Shown: positions 51,113 to 60,176, numbered from the stretch's first letter. The stretch: 64,000 nucleotides of DNA from Anaerolineales bacterium UBA5195 (GCA_002412925.1 DHVZ01000077.1:62001-126000), one strand, 5' to 3'. The notes: generated by a model from the letters alone, not told the origin. Translations and numbers: made by a program.

Positions 51113-52345
51113 CTAGGCGGCTTGATCAACTTTTGCCTGCAATCGGCCCAGGCGGTGTTCCAATTCATCCAGCCAATGCTGGCGTATGTATGGGGGCAGG
51201 TCGGCGCTTTGGGCGTGCTGGATGGCCCCCTTTGTCCAGGCGAATGCGGTGGCGGGTTCTTTGCGGGTATGTTCGTAGTATTTGGCCAGTTCCACATGGG
51301 CGTAAATGTGCCCTTCGGCGGCGGCCTGTTCCCACAGGCGCAGGGCGGTTTCCAGGTTGCCGCGGCGGCGCTGAAGGGTTGAGAGCCGCCTGACAGCCTG
51401 CCAGAAATCCGGCTCGGGCAGGGAGGTTTTCAGCCCGCGTTCGTATAAAAGCGCGGCATCCTCCCAGCGATGGAGGTCTTCGAATAATTTGGCCAGCGCA
51501 ATCACGTCCAGGCCGTGTTCCAGGTGACTGCCGTGCGGGTCTGAGAGCATTTGGGCAGTCAGGTTGAGCAGGGCTGCCATGGCGACCACGTCCATGGCAT
51601 TGTGATAGAAGACGCCTTTCAGCGGCGCGGCGTCTCCGGTGCGCAGGAAGTCAAAATAGAGCCAGGGGATTTCGTAACCGGGCACTTCCTCGCTGCTGCG
51701 CGGGGCCGAGAGAATCTGTTCTTCGAGATATTTCAGGGCGCGGCTGGGCAGGCGGTCGCGCCACAAGCGGCGCGCCAGCGGCAACAAGTCAACGTGGGAG
51801 AAACCCTCGAAAGGGCAGGGGATCTGATTAAGCGCGTAGCGGGTGCGCAGCAGGGGCGCGTCGAAGGCTTTTCCGTTGAAAGTCACCAGCGCGGCGCACG
51901 GGGCGAGGAAATCGGCGAGAGCCTCCAGCAGCGCGGGTTCCTCCGCCGGATCCTGCATGAAGAAGATCGATAGATGAAACTCATTCTCTACAAAACGGCC
52001 AACGCCGACCATGAAAGCGTACGTGCCCGTGCCGCCTGATAGGCCGGAGGTTTCGGTATCTAAAAATGCGAATTGGGAGAGGGCGAAGCCGCTGATGCGT
52101 TCGTCGCGCGCCCAGGCTGCCAGTGTGGCGAGGGGCGCATCAATCTGGATGGGAACCACCCCGTGCTTGTATTCCGTTGAATAGACTTGTTCCACCACGA
52201 AGGCCTCGCCCCGGCGCGTGGAGATCCAGCGGCCTCCGAGCAGCTCCTCCAGCGGCGGATGGTTTTTCCCCGCCGCGTTGGGCTGGATTTCGGATGCGCC
52301 GACTTTGACACCCAGCGCTTTGAGTTTGTCGGAAAGGGAGGGCAT
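51113..52345 (-). CDS. mrfB: MrfB/YprB-like DEDD exonuclease with TPR-type C-terminus
   Basis: The start at 52345 (MPSLSDKLKALGVKVGASE) gives 410 residues. The RNase H-like nuclease (about 95-275) has AFLDTETSGLSGGTGTYAF (Asp-Glu), VTFNGKAFDAPLLRTRYAL and GVFYHNAMDVVAMAALL (His/Asp). Residues about 285-400 are helical repeats of TPR kind (LLYERGLKTSL, LWEQAAAEGHIY, AFAWTKGAIQHA). Size and layout equal B. subtilis YprB, renamed MrfB, which repairs mitomycin-C damage with helicase MrfA. An MrfA-like helicase is encoded one gene away (53284-55857), supporting the pair. Confidence 0.88.
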   Translation of the reverse strand: MPSLSDKLKALGVKVGASEIQPNAAGKNHPPLEELLGGRWISTRRGEAFVVEQVYSTEYKHGVVPIQIDAPLATLAAWARDERISGFALSQFAFLDTETSGLSGGTGTYAFMVGVGRFVENEFHLSIFFMQDPAEEPALLEALADFLAPCAALVTFNGKAFDAPLLRTRYALNQIPCPFEGFSHVDLLPLARRLWRDRLPSRALKYLEEQILSAPRSSEEVPGYEIPWLYFDFLRTGDAAPLKGVFYHNAMDVVAMAALLNLTAQMLSDPHGSHLEHGLDVIALAKLFEDLHRWEDAALLYERGLKTSLPEPDFWQAVRRLSTLQRRRGNLETALRLWEQAAAEGHIYAHVELAKYYEHTRKEPATAFAWTKGAIQHAQSADLPPYIRQHWLDELEHRLGRLQAKVDQAA

Positions 52346-52424
52346 GCCTGGATTATAAACACAAAAACACAATCCAGCTTGCGTTTTTGTTTTGCGCCTG
52401 CAAACTGCGTGTAAAGTGATGGGA

Positions 52425-52453
52425 TTGACATTCCAGTGGTACCCGGGTACTAT
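52425..52453 (+). promoter_or_regulatory. Promoter of the secreted-protein gene
   Basis: TTGACA (52425-52430), 17-base spacer, TACTAT (52448-52453). Start near 52460, leader about 160 bases, AGGAG 8 bases before the ATG at 52619. Confidence 0.7.
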
Positions 52454-52618
52454 AGGGCAAATATTTTACCTGAAATCAGAGCGTGAAATCGCTTCGATTT
52501 GAACCGGCAGATGTGCAAGCATGGAGGTGCGCTGGTAACACACAAATTGACCTTCTCCTGGACGGCCCCATTTTCTTGATTCCTTTCAAACCCCTTTTTG
52601 ATTTTTTAGGAGACTTCC

Positions 52619-53212
52619 ATGAAAAAATTTGCAGTTGTTACCCTGACGATCCTGGCCCTGCTTTTCTCCTTCCTGCCGATGAGCAGCGCCCAGGCCAAGA
52701 AAGACCCCACGGATGTGACCTTGAAGGTTCGCAACCGAACGGGCGGGGTTGTCGAACTCAAGCTGGTTGATCAAAATGGGGATTCTCGATGGTTCAGGTA
52801 TGACCCCGGGCAGACCAACACCCCCTTGCCAGAGGGCCTCTATACCTACTATGCCAGCACGCCTTGCGGCAACCAGAGCGGCATTTTTAACGTAAACATT
52901 ACCAAAGAATTGTTATTTGCCTGTAACCGGGGCGTTGAAGTGTCGTTGAATCGTCGATCAGTTGGCGGCGGCGGTTTTTGTTATTCAGTGGTTGATTACG
53001 ATCCGGATGAGGTATGGGGAATCATTGGCGCCCACTGCCAATCTGATGCAGCGAATGTGGGGGATTGGATAGTTTTTTACAACCCGTTTTGGGATAGTGA
53101 TTTCCCCTATTACTACTATAACTCCGGAAAGGATGCCTGCGACGCGCCTGAGTATGGCTCGGCTTACTATTATGATGATTGCGGAGGTGAAGGCCCTGGA
53201 GAAGGTGAATAA
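52619..53212 (+). CDS. Secreted protein of unknown function, Tyr/Gly-rich tail
   Basis: This is a 197-residue protein. A clear signal peptide (KKFAVVTLTILALLFSFLPM, cleavage after SSAQA near residue 25) is followed by a small beta domain (VTLKVRNRTGGVVELKLVDQ; PLPEGLYTYYASTPCGNQSG) resembling carboxypeptidase-regulatory sandwiches. The tail is rich in Tyr, Asp and Gly (FPYYYYNSGKDACDAPEYG). Several cysteines could form disulfides. No family recognised. It is transcribed against both neighbours, inserted between the MrfB-like and MrfA-like genes, and shares a terminator with the latter. Confidence 0.8.
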   Translation: MKKFAVVTLTILALLFSFLPMSSAQAKKDPTDVTLKVRNRTGGVVELKLVDQNGDSRWFRYDPGQTNTPLPEGLYTYYASTPCGNQSGIFNVNITKELLFACNRGVEVSLNRRSVGGGGFCYSVVDYDPDEVWGIIGAHCQSDAANVGDWIVFYNPFWDSDFPYYYYNSGKDACDAPEYGSAYYYDDCGGEGPGEGE

Positions 53213-53257
53213 TTTGGAACGCGCTGCTCAGATTTGAAGCTGCCCGATTGAATTTCG

Positions 53258-53290
53258 ACAGCCCGCCGTCTCGCGGGCTGTTTTCATTTC
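53258..53290 (+). terminator. Terminator of the secreted-protein gene
   Basis: ACAGCCCGC / GCGGGCTGT (53258-53266 with 53273-53281), 6-base loop, then TTTCATTTC. It overlaps the last codons and stop of the convergent helicase gene. Confidence 0.85.
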
Positions 53291-55857
53291 ACCAGCTCTT
53301 TCAAAAGCGCCAGCGTTTCCAGTTTGCCGCCAACGCCATTCTCGCCTGCCGGGCCAACGCAAGATGGGCAGCCGTCTTCGCAGGGACAGGCCTGCACCAG
53401 TTCCAACGCCCGCGTGAGCAGTTCGGCATGGATTTCGAACAACTTCTGGCTGAAGCCGATCCCGGCCGGGACGAGGTCATATAAAACGACAGCCGGGTGC
53501 CCAAAAACGGTTTCGGTCGGCTCGATGTCGGTTCCCAAATCGCCGGGATCGCACATCAAAAAGAGCGGCGCAAGCTGGCCGAGCAAGCTGGCCAGCCCGG
53601 CCAGCCCGCTGCGCATGCGCACATTTTGCTCGGCTTTTTTGTGGCACTCCGGGCAGAGGGTGATCAGGTTTTCGAGCTGGTTGGCGCGGGCGAGCAGGTT
53701 CGGGTCAGGAGACCCCGCCCTAACTACTGTTTGGTTCGGGTCTCCTGACCCGAACCTGAGCATCTGGCGGAACGGGACTTTGTGATGCACCTCATGCTGG
53801 CGCGCGCCTTCGGGCAGCCCGCAGACCTGGCAGCGGAAGCCATCCCTGTTGCGGACCCGCTCACGGATCTTGGGCCACTCGGGGCCGTAATCGTTGGGGG
53901 CATTTGTCCACAAGCCGTTTTCGGCCAGCTTTTGCACCGTTTCAGCGGCAATCGCGATCCAATAGCCGGTGGTTTGCAGGTCGCTGGGCGGCACGCTTTC
54001 GCGGAGTGGTTCCTGGCCGATGTTTTCGCCGCTGAACCAGAGGCGTTTACGAAAGCCATTCACCTGGGTGGTGACTTGCAGCTCGCCGCAGGCCTTCTCG
54101 CCACCGGGGACGGGCGCGCTATCCAGCAGGGTCGTCAGGCTGACTGTTGAGTCTTTCAACGCTTCAGTGAAATAATCCAGCGCTACCGGGATGAGCGTGG
54201 CGATATGAGTCTCGAAGTTCAGGTCTTGCACAAAATACTGCTGGCCTTCGTGCAGGTAAACGGCGTGCGGATGCACCATCCAGGGCGCAGATTCGAGGTC
54301 GATTTCGCCAATGATGCGTGGCTGCCCGCCGTCATCGCTGTGCAGGACGATATTTTCAGGCGAGGCCGAGCGCAGGGAAACCGCCGCAGCCGGGTAAGCA
54401 TCGGCCATCCAGAAATATTTGTCGGCTGAAAGGTGTGCTTCGTTGTTTGCGGTCAGGAATGCGAGGAACTCCTCCACGTCCAGCCCGCCAAACTTCTCGC
54501 CTTTCTGGAAGGGCAGTTCAAACAGGGCGCAGCGCAGGTGGTTGAGCAGGATCAGCAGGTGGTCAGGGTTGATCAGCGCCTGTTCGGGCGAGCGCGCGAA
54601 AAAGTACTCGGGATGATGGGCCAGGAACTGGTCGAGCGGACTCGCCGTGGCCACCAGCACGGAGGCCGCCGGGTCATCCCCGCGCCCGGCCCGGCCTGAC
54701 TGCTGTCTGACGCTGGCAATTGTCCCCGGGTACCCGACCAGGAGCGCCGCGCCCAGCCCGCCGATGTCGATGCCCAGTTCGAGGGCGTTGGTGGCGACGA
54801 CGAGTTTGACAGCGCCATCGCGCAATCCTTTTTCGATTTCGCGGCGCTGGGCGGGCAGGTAGCCGGAGCGGTAGCCGCGAATGCCGCCCCCTCCCTTGCC
54901 CTCCCCCAAATTCACAGAATTTGGGGGAGGGTTGGGTGGGGGTAGCAAGTAACTCAGCAAAATCTCCACACTCCGCCGCGAACGGGCAAAGACGACGGTT
55001 TGCACGTCCTTTGCCAGCAGGTCTTGGGCTAGGCGCACGCTTTCCTGGATGGCGCTTTTGCGCAGGCCGAGGGCTTCGTCGATGACAGGCGGGTTGTAGA
55101 TGAGAAAATGGCGTTCGCCGCGCGAGGAACCGTCCTGTTCGACGAGCGCGACAGGCGCTTCGATCAGTTTTTCGGCCAGTTCGCGCGGATTGCCAATCGT
55201 GGCCGAAGTGAGAAAAAACTGCGGATTGCCCCCGTAGAATCCGGCCACCCGTTTCAGCCGCCGGAGCACATTCGCGACATGCGAGCCAAACACGCCCCGG
55301 TAGGTGTGCATTTCGTCGATGACGACAAATTCCAGGTTGCGAAAAAAATCAGCCCAGTTGGTATGGTGCGGCAAGATGCCGGTGTGAAGCATATCGGGGT
55401 TGGATAGGATGATCCGCGCGTTTTTGCGGATGGTGGGACGGTTGCCCTGGGGCGTATCCCCATCGTAAATGGCAGCCGGGACTGATAACTGACTACTGAC
55501 CACTGATAACTGGTCCTGCGCCAGGGCTTTGGTGGGGAAAAGATACAGGGCGCGAGCGCTGGGGTTTTCCAGGAGGCTGGCCAGGATGGGCAGGTTATAA
55601 GCCAGGGTCTTGCCGCTGGCGGTGCCCGTCGCTAAAATAACGTTTTTTCCCGCTCTTGCTTGGTTCCACGCTTCAGCCTGGTGAGCGTACAGGGAGTTAA
55701 TTCCGCGCTCGCGCAGGGCGGCAGCTAATTCGCCGGGCAGGTCTGCTGGGAAATCGGCATAAACAGCAGGGCGCGCAGGGAGAATCCGCCAGGTGGAGAT
55801 GTTCGGGGCAGTCAGAGGATCAGTTTTCCAGAGTCGCAGGAGGTTAGTCAGTCCCAT
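53284..55857 (-). CDS. mrfA: MrfA/YprA-like DExH helicase with inserted HNH domain
   Basis: This is an 857-residue protein. Motif I is ATGTASGKTLAYNLP near 72, motif II VVIDEMHTYRGVFGSH near 176, and motif VI SVRQQSGRAGRGDDP near 390. The C-terminal DUF1998/MZB region ends with CPCEDGCPSCVG, the zinc cysteines of MrfA. Between them, about 666-745, lies a complete HNH: GFRCQVCG, HEVHHKVPFRQM, NLITLCPECHKKAEQ. B. subtilis MrfA, as I know it, has no HNH. Three low-complexity insertions come from DNA repeats (listed separately). It should unwind 3'-5' in damage repair with the MrfB-like exonuclease; the HNH may add nicking. Confidence 0.9.
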   Translation of the reverse strand: MGLTNLLRLWKTDPLTAPNISTWRILPARPAVYADFPADLPGELAAALRERGINSLYAHQAEAWNQARAGKNVILATGTASGKTLAYNLPILASLLENPSARALYLFPTKALAQDQLSVVSSQLSVPAAIYDGDTPQGNRPTIRKNARIILSNPDMLHTGILPHHTNWADFFRNLEFVVIDEMHTYRGVFGSHVANVLRRLKRVAGFYGGNPQFFLTSATIGNPRELAEKLIEAPVALVEQDGSSRGERHFLIYNPPVIDEALGLRKSAIQESVRLAQDLLAKDVQTVVFARSRRSVEILLSYLLPPPNPPPNSVNLGEGKGGGGIRGYRSGYLPAQRREIEKGLRDGAVKLVVATNALELGIDIGGLGAALLVGYPGTIASVRQQSGRAGRGDDPAASVLVATASPLDQFLAHHPEYFFARSPEQALINPDHLLILLNHLRCALFELPFQKGEKFGGLDVEEFLAFLTANNEAHLSADKYFWMADAYPAAAVSLRSASPENIVLHSDDGGQPRIIGEIDLESAPWMVHPHAVYLHEGQQYFVQDLNFETHIATLIPVALDYFTEALKDSTVSLTTLLDSAPVPGGEKACGELQVTTQVNGFRKRLWFSGENIGQEPLRESVPPSDLQTTGYWIAIAAETVQKLAENGLWTNAPNDYGPEWPKIRERVRNRDGFRCQVCGLPEGARQHEVHHKVPFRQMLRFGSGDPNQTVVRAGSPDPNLLARANQLENLITLCPECHKKAEQNVRMRSGLAGLASLLGQLAPLFLMCDPGDLGTDIEPTETVFGHPAVVLYDLVPAGIGFSQKLFEIHAELLTRALELVQACPCEDGCPSCVGPAGENGVGGKLETLALLKELVK
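53695..53758. repeat. 21-bp-armed palindrome inside the helicase gene (HNH region)
   Basis: Arms 53695-53715 and 53738-53758 are perfect reverse complements (core TTCGGGTCAGGAGACC) around a 22-base centre. It is read in frame as FGSGDPNQTVVRAGSPDPN, between the two halves of the HNH. Looks like a repeat insertion tolerated in a loop. Confidence 0.8.
54900..54930. repeat. 14-bp-armed palindrome inside the helicase gene
   Basis: CCTCCCCCAAATTC and its reverse complement (54900-54913, 54917-54930) with 3-base loop. Translated as part of PPPNSVNLGEGKGGGG, an insertion between helicase domains. Confidence 0.75.
55481..55512. repeat. CAGTTATCAGT-type repeat inside the helicase gene
   Basis: ACTGATAACTG occurs twice (55481-55491, 55502-55512) with a 21-base period. 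Translated as LSVVSSQLSV after motif Ia. A relative lies near 38838-38868 downstream of serC. Confidence 0.65.
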
Positions 55858-55861
55858 AGGA

Positions 55862-57268
55862 TTAGAAATGGAGATTTGCTGAAGCTAACTGCAGGGTCAG
55901 ATTGAGAACGTCCCAGATGTAAAAAGCTGAAAGCGCAGTTGTCCAGCCGATTAACAAGTATTGACCCCAGCGAAAGTGAGAAACCAGCCGTTCCGCGCCG
56001 CGCAAGAAGACCCAGGTGAAAGCGAGCAGGCCAGGCAGGATGTACGCCAGCTTGATGAAAGCGAAATCGCGGTAGAGCAAGGACGCCAGCATCAGGAAGG
56101 CGAGATAGCCGCCGGTTGCCAGCAGGAACAGGGCGCTGCCCAGCGCGTGGATTTTTGGTTTGTCGCGTGCGAATAAGGCTTTCAGGAAGATGAATAATTC
56201 GAGCAGAAATCCGCTGATAAAGATCAATGTGGGCGGCAGGGCCAGGAGGAAGATCACCCGGGTGACGGTAAAGTTTTCCTCGCCCTGGGTTTGCCAGGAG
56301 GGAGGCCAGTTCTGGAAGTGCAATGAATGGGAGTCGGCGTAGAGCATCGTCCAGAACGAGGTGCGCTGCGGCGGATAGCCATATTGGCCGTTGGTGGTCA
56401 GGGGATATTTCAGTAGCTCAACCAGTTTGAAGGTGAAAAAACCATCCTGGATGGAGACGATGCCAGGCCTGAAATGGTAATTCTTATAATGGGCCGTTTG
56501 TTTGACCAAATCGGGAAAGGGGAGGCGTTGGTCCCTGGTCACGATGGGGAAGCCAAACTTTTGGGTATTGGTTACGAATTGTGAAAAGGGATTGAGTGTG
56601 GTTAGCGCCAGGACCAGAACCAGCAGGAGGGAGAGATAGGTCAGTTTGCGGTTGATTTTTTCAGCCTGTACCCAGAGCGTGAGCAGGAAACTCAGGAAAA
56701 TCGCCGCAAACGCAATCCAACTGGTGACTTTTGTCGAAACAGCCAGCAAGATGAAAAAGACGAGCAGCCAAAAATGTTTTTGACCGGAGTCCTTTAGGTA
56801 GATGTATGTAAAATAGAGCGCCAGCGTACTGAACAGGATGGCAAAAGTGTCATTGGAGGCCTGAGAATTGATGGCAATCAATTTTGGATTCAAAGCGACC
56901 AGTGCGAAAGCGGCCAGTTTCAGGAGTTCATTCTCAGATGGGTAGGCTTTGATAAATTTGTAGATGATGGCGAGGGTCATCATTCCGGCGGCAACAATCA
57001 GCAATTGGACGAAGACGATCTGGGCAGTTGGGTCGGCGATCCCAAAACTTTGCAGAAGCGCTGCGGCTGTGCCATAGAATAATTTGGGGTGGAAACATTC
57101 TCGGCATTCGAACATGATGGGCAGACGGCGGGTTTCCATGATCATGCGCACCACTTCCATGTGGTTATCGTTCGCTTCGCGGTTGACCACGGCCAGCCCC
57201 AGGCGCAGAGTCAAAGAAAGAACAAATAACACGATGAACCACCAGCGATATTTTTGACTATTCTCCAT
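55862..57268 (-). CDS. GT-C family glycosyltransferase (PMT/ArnT-like)
   Basis: This is a 468-residue protein with about ten TM helices. The first outside loop, NREANDNHMEVVRMIMETR, carries the acidic pair typical of GT-C enzymes. FHPKLFYGTAAALLQSFG follows, then repeated hydrophobic helices to the C-terminus. The family uses lipid-linked sugars at the outer membrane face; acceptor and donor are unknown. The stop is 4 bases before the helicase ATG, so the genes may be co-transcribed although functionally unrelated. Confidence 0.88.
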   Translation of the reverse strand: MENSQKYRWWFIVLFVLSLTLRLGLAVVNREANDNHMEVVRMIMETRRLPIMFECRECFHPKLFYGTAAALLQSFGIADPTAQIVFVQLLIVAAGMMTLAIIYKFIKAYPSENELLKLAAFALVALNPKLIAINSQASNDTFAILFSTLALYFTYIYLKDSGQKHFWLLVFFILLAVSTKVTSWIAFAAIFLSFLLTLWVQAEKINRKLTYLSLLLVLVLALTTLNPFSQFVTNTQKFGFPIVTRDQRLPFPDLVKQTAHYKNYHFRPGIVSIQDGFFTFKLVELLKYPLTTNGQYGYPPQRTSFWTMLYADSHSLHFQNWPPSWQTQGEENFTVTRVIFLLALPPTLIFISGFLLELFIFLKALFARDKPKIHALGSALFLLATGGYLAFLMLASLLYRDFAFIKLAYILPGLLAFTWVFLRGAERLVSHFRWGQYLLIGWTTALSAFYIWDVLNLTLQLASANLHF

Positions 57269-57377
57269 GTTTTTTCCCTTGCTCTCGTTTTAATCAGATG
57301 GGCTTGCGAGATTCTACCACCGAGATTTCCCAAAGAGCCTGCCTTGATTATCTTTGCTGAGTCGCCTGCCAGACGGC

Positions 57378-59348
57378 TCAAGCCCCGGAAAAATTTGGAT
57401 TGTTGTTCTGTTCGTTTCTCAAAATGACTTGGGGCATTGGATTGCTGTTACGCTTCTGGCCCCAGCGTTCCTCTGTCTGCCGGTGAATCATCCAGATCTG
57501 CTCCTCTGTCAGGTTTTTGGAGATTACCGCCGGGAAGGCTTCTTCGAAATAAACATACGGGGGCCGGTTGTCCAGATGGGCGGAATGATAATCCAGTTTC
57601 TTGTCCATCTGGTGCAGGCGGGTGATTTCGGTATTGGGATGGTAAGTGAGGATGTTGGGGCTGGCTACATGGAGCAGGTCTTCGGCCACCAGTTCTTCCA
57701 CTTTCTCGATGGTTTCTGCGATGGTGGCTTCGGTTTCTCCATCCAGCCCAAATAACACGGACGACCCAACGCGGATACCTGCGCCACGCGCCAATCCCAG
57801 GGCGGTGCGCACGCGCTGATCCCAGGGCGTGGCGCGGTTAATGTTTTTATGCACATTGGCGATGACCGCCTCAGCCATGCTTTCGATGCCCATATAGATA
57901 TATGTGCACCCGGCCTGACGCATGGTTTTGAGCATTAAATTGGCTTCTTCTGGCAGGCGGCGCGAAGCCAGGAAGTCGACCGTGAACTGGGCGCCCCAGA
58001 CCAATCTCGCGATTCGATCTGTTTCGATCTCGTGTCCGAAGATCTGGATACTGGGCGTGGCCGCCTGAAGGGCTTGTTTGCGAATTTTTATCCAATCCCT
58101 GCAAAAGTTGATGATGTGCCCGATATTTCCGCCCCAGAAAATCGAATCGTCAAAAAAAAGCGCCTCGGCGCCATAATCAAGATATTCGATGACCCGCATT
58201 AGCGCCGCATCAATTTCAGGCGCTTTGAAACTGAGGAATTCCCCGACCACGGTCACGCCCTCAGAGCAAAAATAGCAGTGAAAGGGACAGGCATTGGTCA
58301 CCATGAATTGCGCCGTCAGCGAAACATGACCGTCGGTTTCGAAAATGGGGAATCTTGCGCGGATGGCAAAGGCGCTATAGGGTGACGGGATCTCCCCCAG
58401 CTTGATTCTTTCGCCAGAAATTGGCCAGACGTGCAGTGTCTCGCCTTCGAGCCCCGCGATCAGTGCGTGGCCGGGCAGCGGGCCAAATGCCGATGCAAAG
58501 GTGGAGATGGCAGCGAGGATGGCAGGCAGTTCAACCTTTTTTGTCTCAATCTCCATGGCCAGCGAAACAGATTTCATCAGCAAATCGAGCGCGTAATAGG
58601 CCTCTCCCGCAACCAGGAAGTCAAAAATACGTCCCTCGTCGACATCGATTACATGAATAGTGCTGGTTGGTTCAAGCAATACCTGCCTACTGACCGTGTC
58701 GAAATGCAGGGTTTCATCGACATGCCGTCCGCCCAGTACGATGATGCAATCCGGGATTTGCTGGCGGACGGTGCGGGCAATCTCGATGGCGTAGCGGTGC
58801 GCCGGGGAGACGGCGCTGATCAGCACCACTTTTGGGCGAATCACCTCGAGCACATTTTTGATAAAGTATTCCTTGATTCCCGTATTCCAGACACGCGGGT
58901 CGAAAACGGTCTGGTCGGTATTCAGGATGGGCGTGTCATACTGGCGGATGCCGTTGGAGTCTACCTGCAGCCGATATTCCGTTGTCGGAAGATAGCCCCA
59001 CTGTGGGCAAAGGTCGTTATATGGGGAACCTGCTTCGAATCCTTTTTCACGCGCTTCGACAACCTGGCTGACCGCATAGCTCAAGACGCTGTACAGGCAC
59101 ATCGGGTCGCCGGGAAATTCGATTTTCTCTTCAGAAGTAGCCATGACCGGCGCAAGAATGGACAACACCGGGTAGGAACGTCCCAGCCAAAGGTCTGCTT
59201 CCTTGCCTTTCCCTGCCAGACCTTGGCTCGAAGCTAGGTGCGCGATAAGCGCATTTCGCCGCGCGGCGAGTTGTTCCTCCAAAAAGTGCGGTATCGATCC
59301 GCTTTTGGTCCCCTCGTTCTCATATTCCAGATGCAGCGAAGTTTCCAT
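57378..59348 (-). CDS. B12-binding-domain radical SAM protein
   Basis: This is a 656-residue protein. Residues about 140-260 have a cobalamin-binding-like Rossmann fold (VVLISAVSPAHRYAIEIART; IIVLGGRHVDET). The radical SAM cluster is NACPFHCYFCSEG near 350, CxxxCxxC intact. The barrel continues with ALFFDDSIFWGGNIGHIINF and YIYMGIESMAEAVIANVHKN, ending near residue 620. N-terminal about 130 residues are unassigned. Members methylate or rearrange unactivated carbons, or act on lipids, cofactors or peptides; no neighbour shows the product. Single gene. Confidence 0.88.
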   Translation of the reverse strand: METSLHLEYENEGTKSGSIPHFLEEQLAARRNALIAHLASSQGLAGKGKEADLWLGRSYPVLSILAPVMATSEEKIEFPGDPMCLYSVLSYAVSQVVEAREKGFEAGSPYNDLCPQWGYLPTTEYRLQVDSNGIRQYDTPILNTDQTVFDPRVWNTGIKEYFIKNVLEVIRPKVVLISAVSPAHRYAIEIARTVRQQIPDCIIVLGGRHVDETLHFDTVSRQVLLEPTSTIHVIDVDEGRIFDFLVAGEAYYALDLLMKSVSLAMEIETKKVELPAILAAISTFASAFGPLPGHALIAGLEGETLHVWPISGERIKLGEIPSPYSAFAIRARFPIFETDGHVSLTAQFMVTNACPFHCYFCSEGVTVVGEFLSFKAPEIDAALMRVIEYLDYGAEALFFDDSIFWGGNIGHIINFCRDWIKIRKQALQAATPSIQIFGHEIETDRIARLVWGAQFTVDFLASRRLPEEANLMLKTMRQAGCTYIYMGIESMAEAVIANVHKNINRATPWDQRVRTALGLARGAGIRVGSSVLFGLDGETEATIAETIEKVEELVAEDLLHVASPNILTYHPNTEITRLHQMDKKLDYHSAHLDNRPPYVYFEEAFPAVISKNLTEEQIWMIHRQTEERWGQKRNSNPMPQVILRNEQNNNPNFSGA

Positions 59349-59469
59349 TGGCGTTGATTCCTGTTTGTGTTTGAACCGGTGGATTAATTTTGCCAGTATA
59401 GCACGCCGATGGAAACCCAGACCCTGGCGGGAAATTCTGTTGGGGCTTTGTAAGCAGGTTTTTGAACAA

Positions 59470-60069
59470 TTAGAACGAAACCGAGTAAGCGGCTATTTCA
59501 ACACCTGAAGCTGAGATCTGCAAAAGTTTGCCTTTTATCCCTGCTTCTGCCGGGATTTGCTGGAAGGCGGGCTTGCTCACCAGGATTTCTCCCGGCGAGG
59601 CGATATCTTCGCCCAGCTTGCTGGCAACATTGACAGGCTTGCCAAAGTAATCTGGCCCGCCGATCATTAATACATCCCCAATATCGATCCCAATCGAAAC
59701 ACGGATGTCCAATTCTTCTACAGTAAACAGGTTGATCGAAGCAAAAGCCAGGTTGAGCGCAATGGCGGCTTCAACAGCATGGATGGGCTGTTCGAAGGCC
59801 GCAAAACAATTGTCAGCTTCGAATTTGATCACCTGTCCGCCATATTGTTCGATGATGGGCTGTGAGACCAACTGCATCCGCAGCACCATCGAAAGATAGT
59901 GAACAATGCCATACTTCAGAGTCAGGCGCGAGAACCCCGACATATCCATCACGAGAACTGCTTTGTGTACGCCAAACCGCTCCCAGAGCCGCGCTTCTAC
60001 TTTTTTTCGGCCAGCTTCGGTTTTATTTTCGGCATATTTTAGCAACAGCTGCTGGAATCTTTTGTCCAT
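59470..60069 (-). CDS. Class III adenylate/guanylate cyclase domain protein
   Basis: The start at 60069 (MDKRFQQLLLKYAENKTEAG) has GAGGAG 6 bases upstream. 199 residues: a short N-terminal helix and one cyclase domain. AVLVMDMSGFSRLTLKYGIV carries the first metal Asp; the expected second lies in IKFEADNCFAAFEQPIHA. Further SIGIDIGDVLMIGGPDYFGK and PVNVASKLGEDIASPGEILV. Both metal sites look present, but substrate-specificity residues are not clear. It may make cAMP or be a degenerate sensor. No partner domain. Confidence 0.85.
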   Translation of the reverse strand: MDKRFQQLLLKYAENKTEAGRKKVEARLWERFGVHKAVLVMDMSGFSRLTLKYGIVHYLSMVLRMQLVSQPIIEQYGGQVIKFEADNCFAAFEQPIHAVEAAIALNLAFASINLFTVEELDIRVSIGIDIGDVLMIGGPDYFGKPVNVASKLGEDIASPGEILVSKPAFQQIPAEAGIKGKLLQISASGVEIAAYSVSF

Positions 60070-60124
60070 CAGATCTCCTCGAACAGTTTGATTTTGGCTC
60101 TTTGGGAAACTCCGTGATAAGACC

Positions 60125-60176
60125 CCGCAATTTTGGGTATGAGCGCGTGTACGCGCGCTCATACCCAAAATTGCGG
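60125..60176. repeat. Perfect 23-bp inverted repeat with 6-base centre
   Basis: 60125-60147 and 60154-60176 are exact reverse complements (GCAATTTTGGGTATGAGCG core). It lies between TerC and the cyclase gene, upstream of the latter. It is not T-tailed, so probably a dispersed palindrome or large operator rather than a terminator. Confidence 0.8.
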
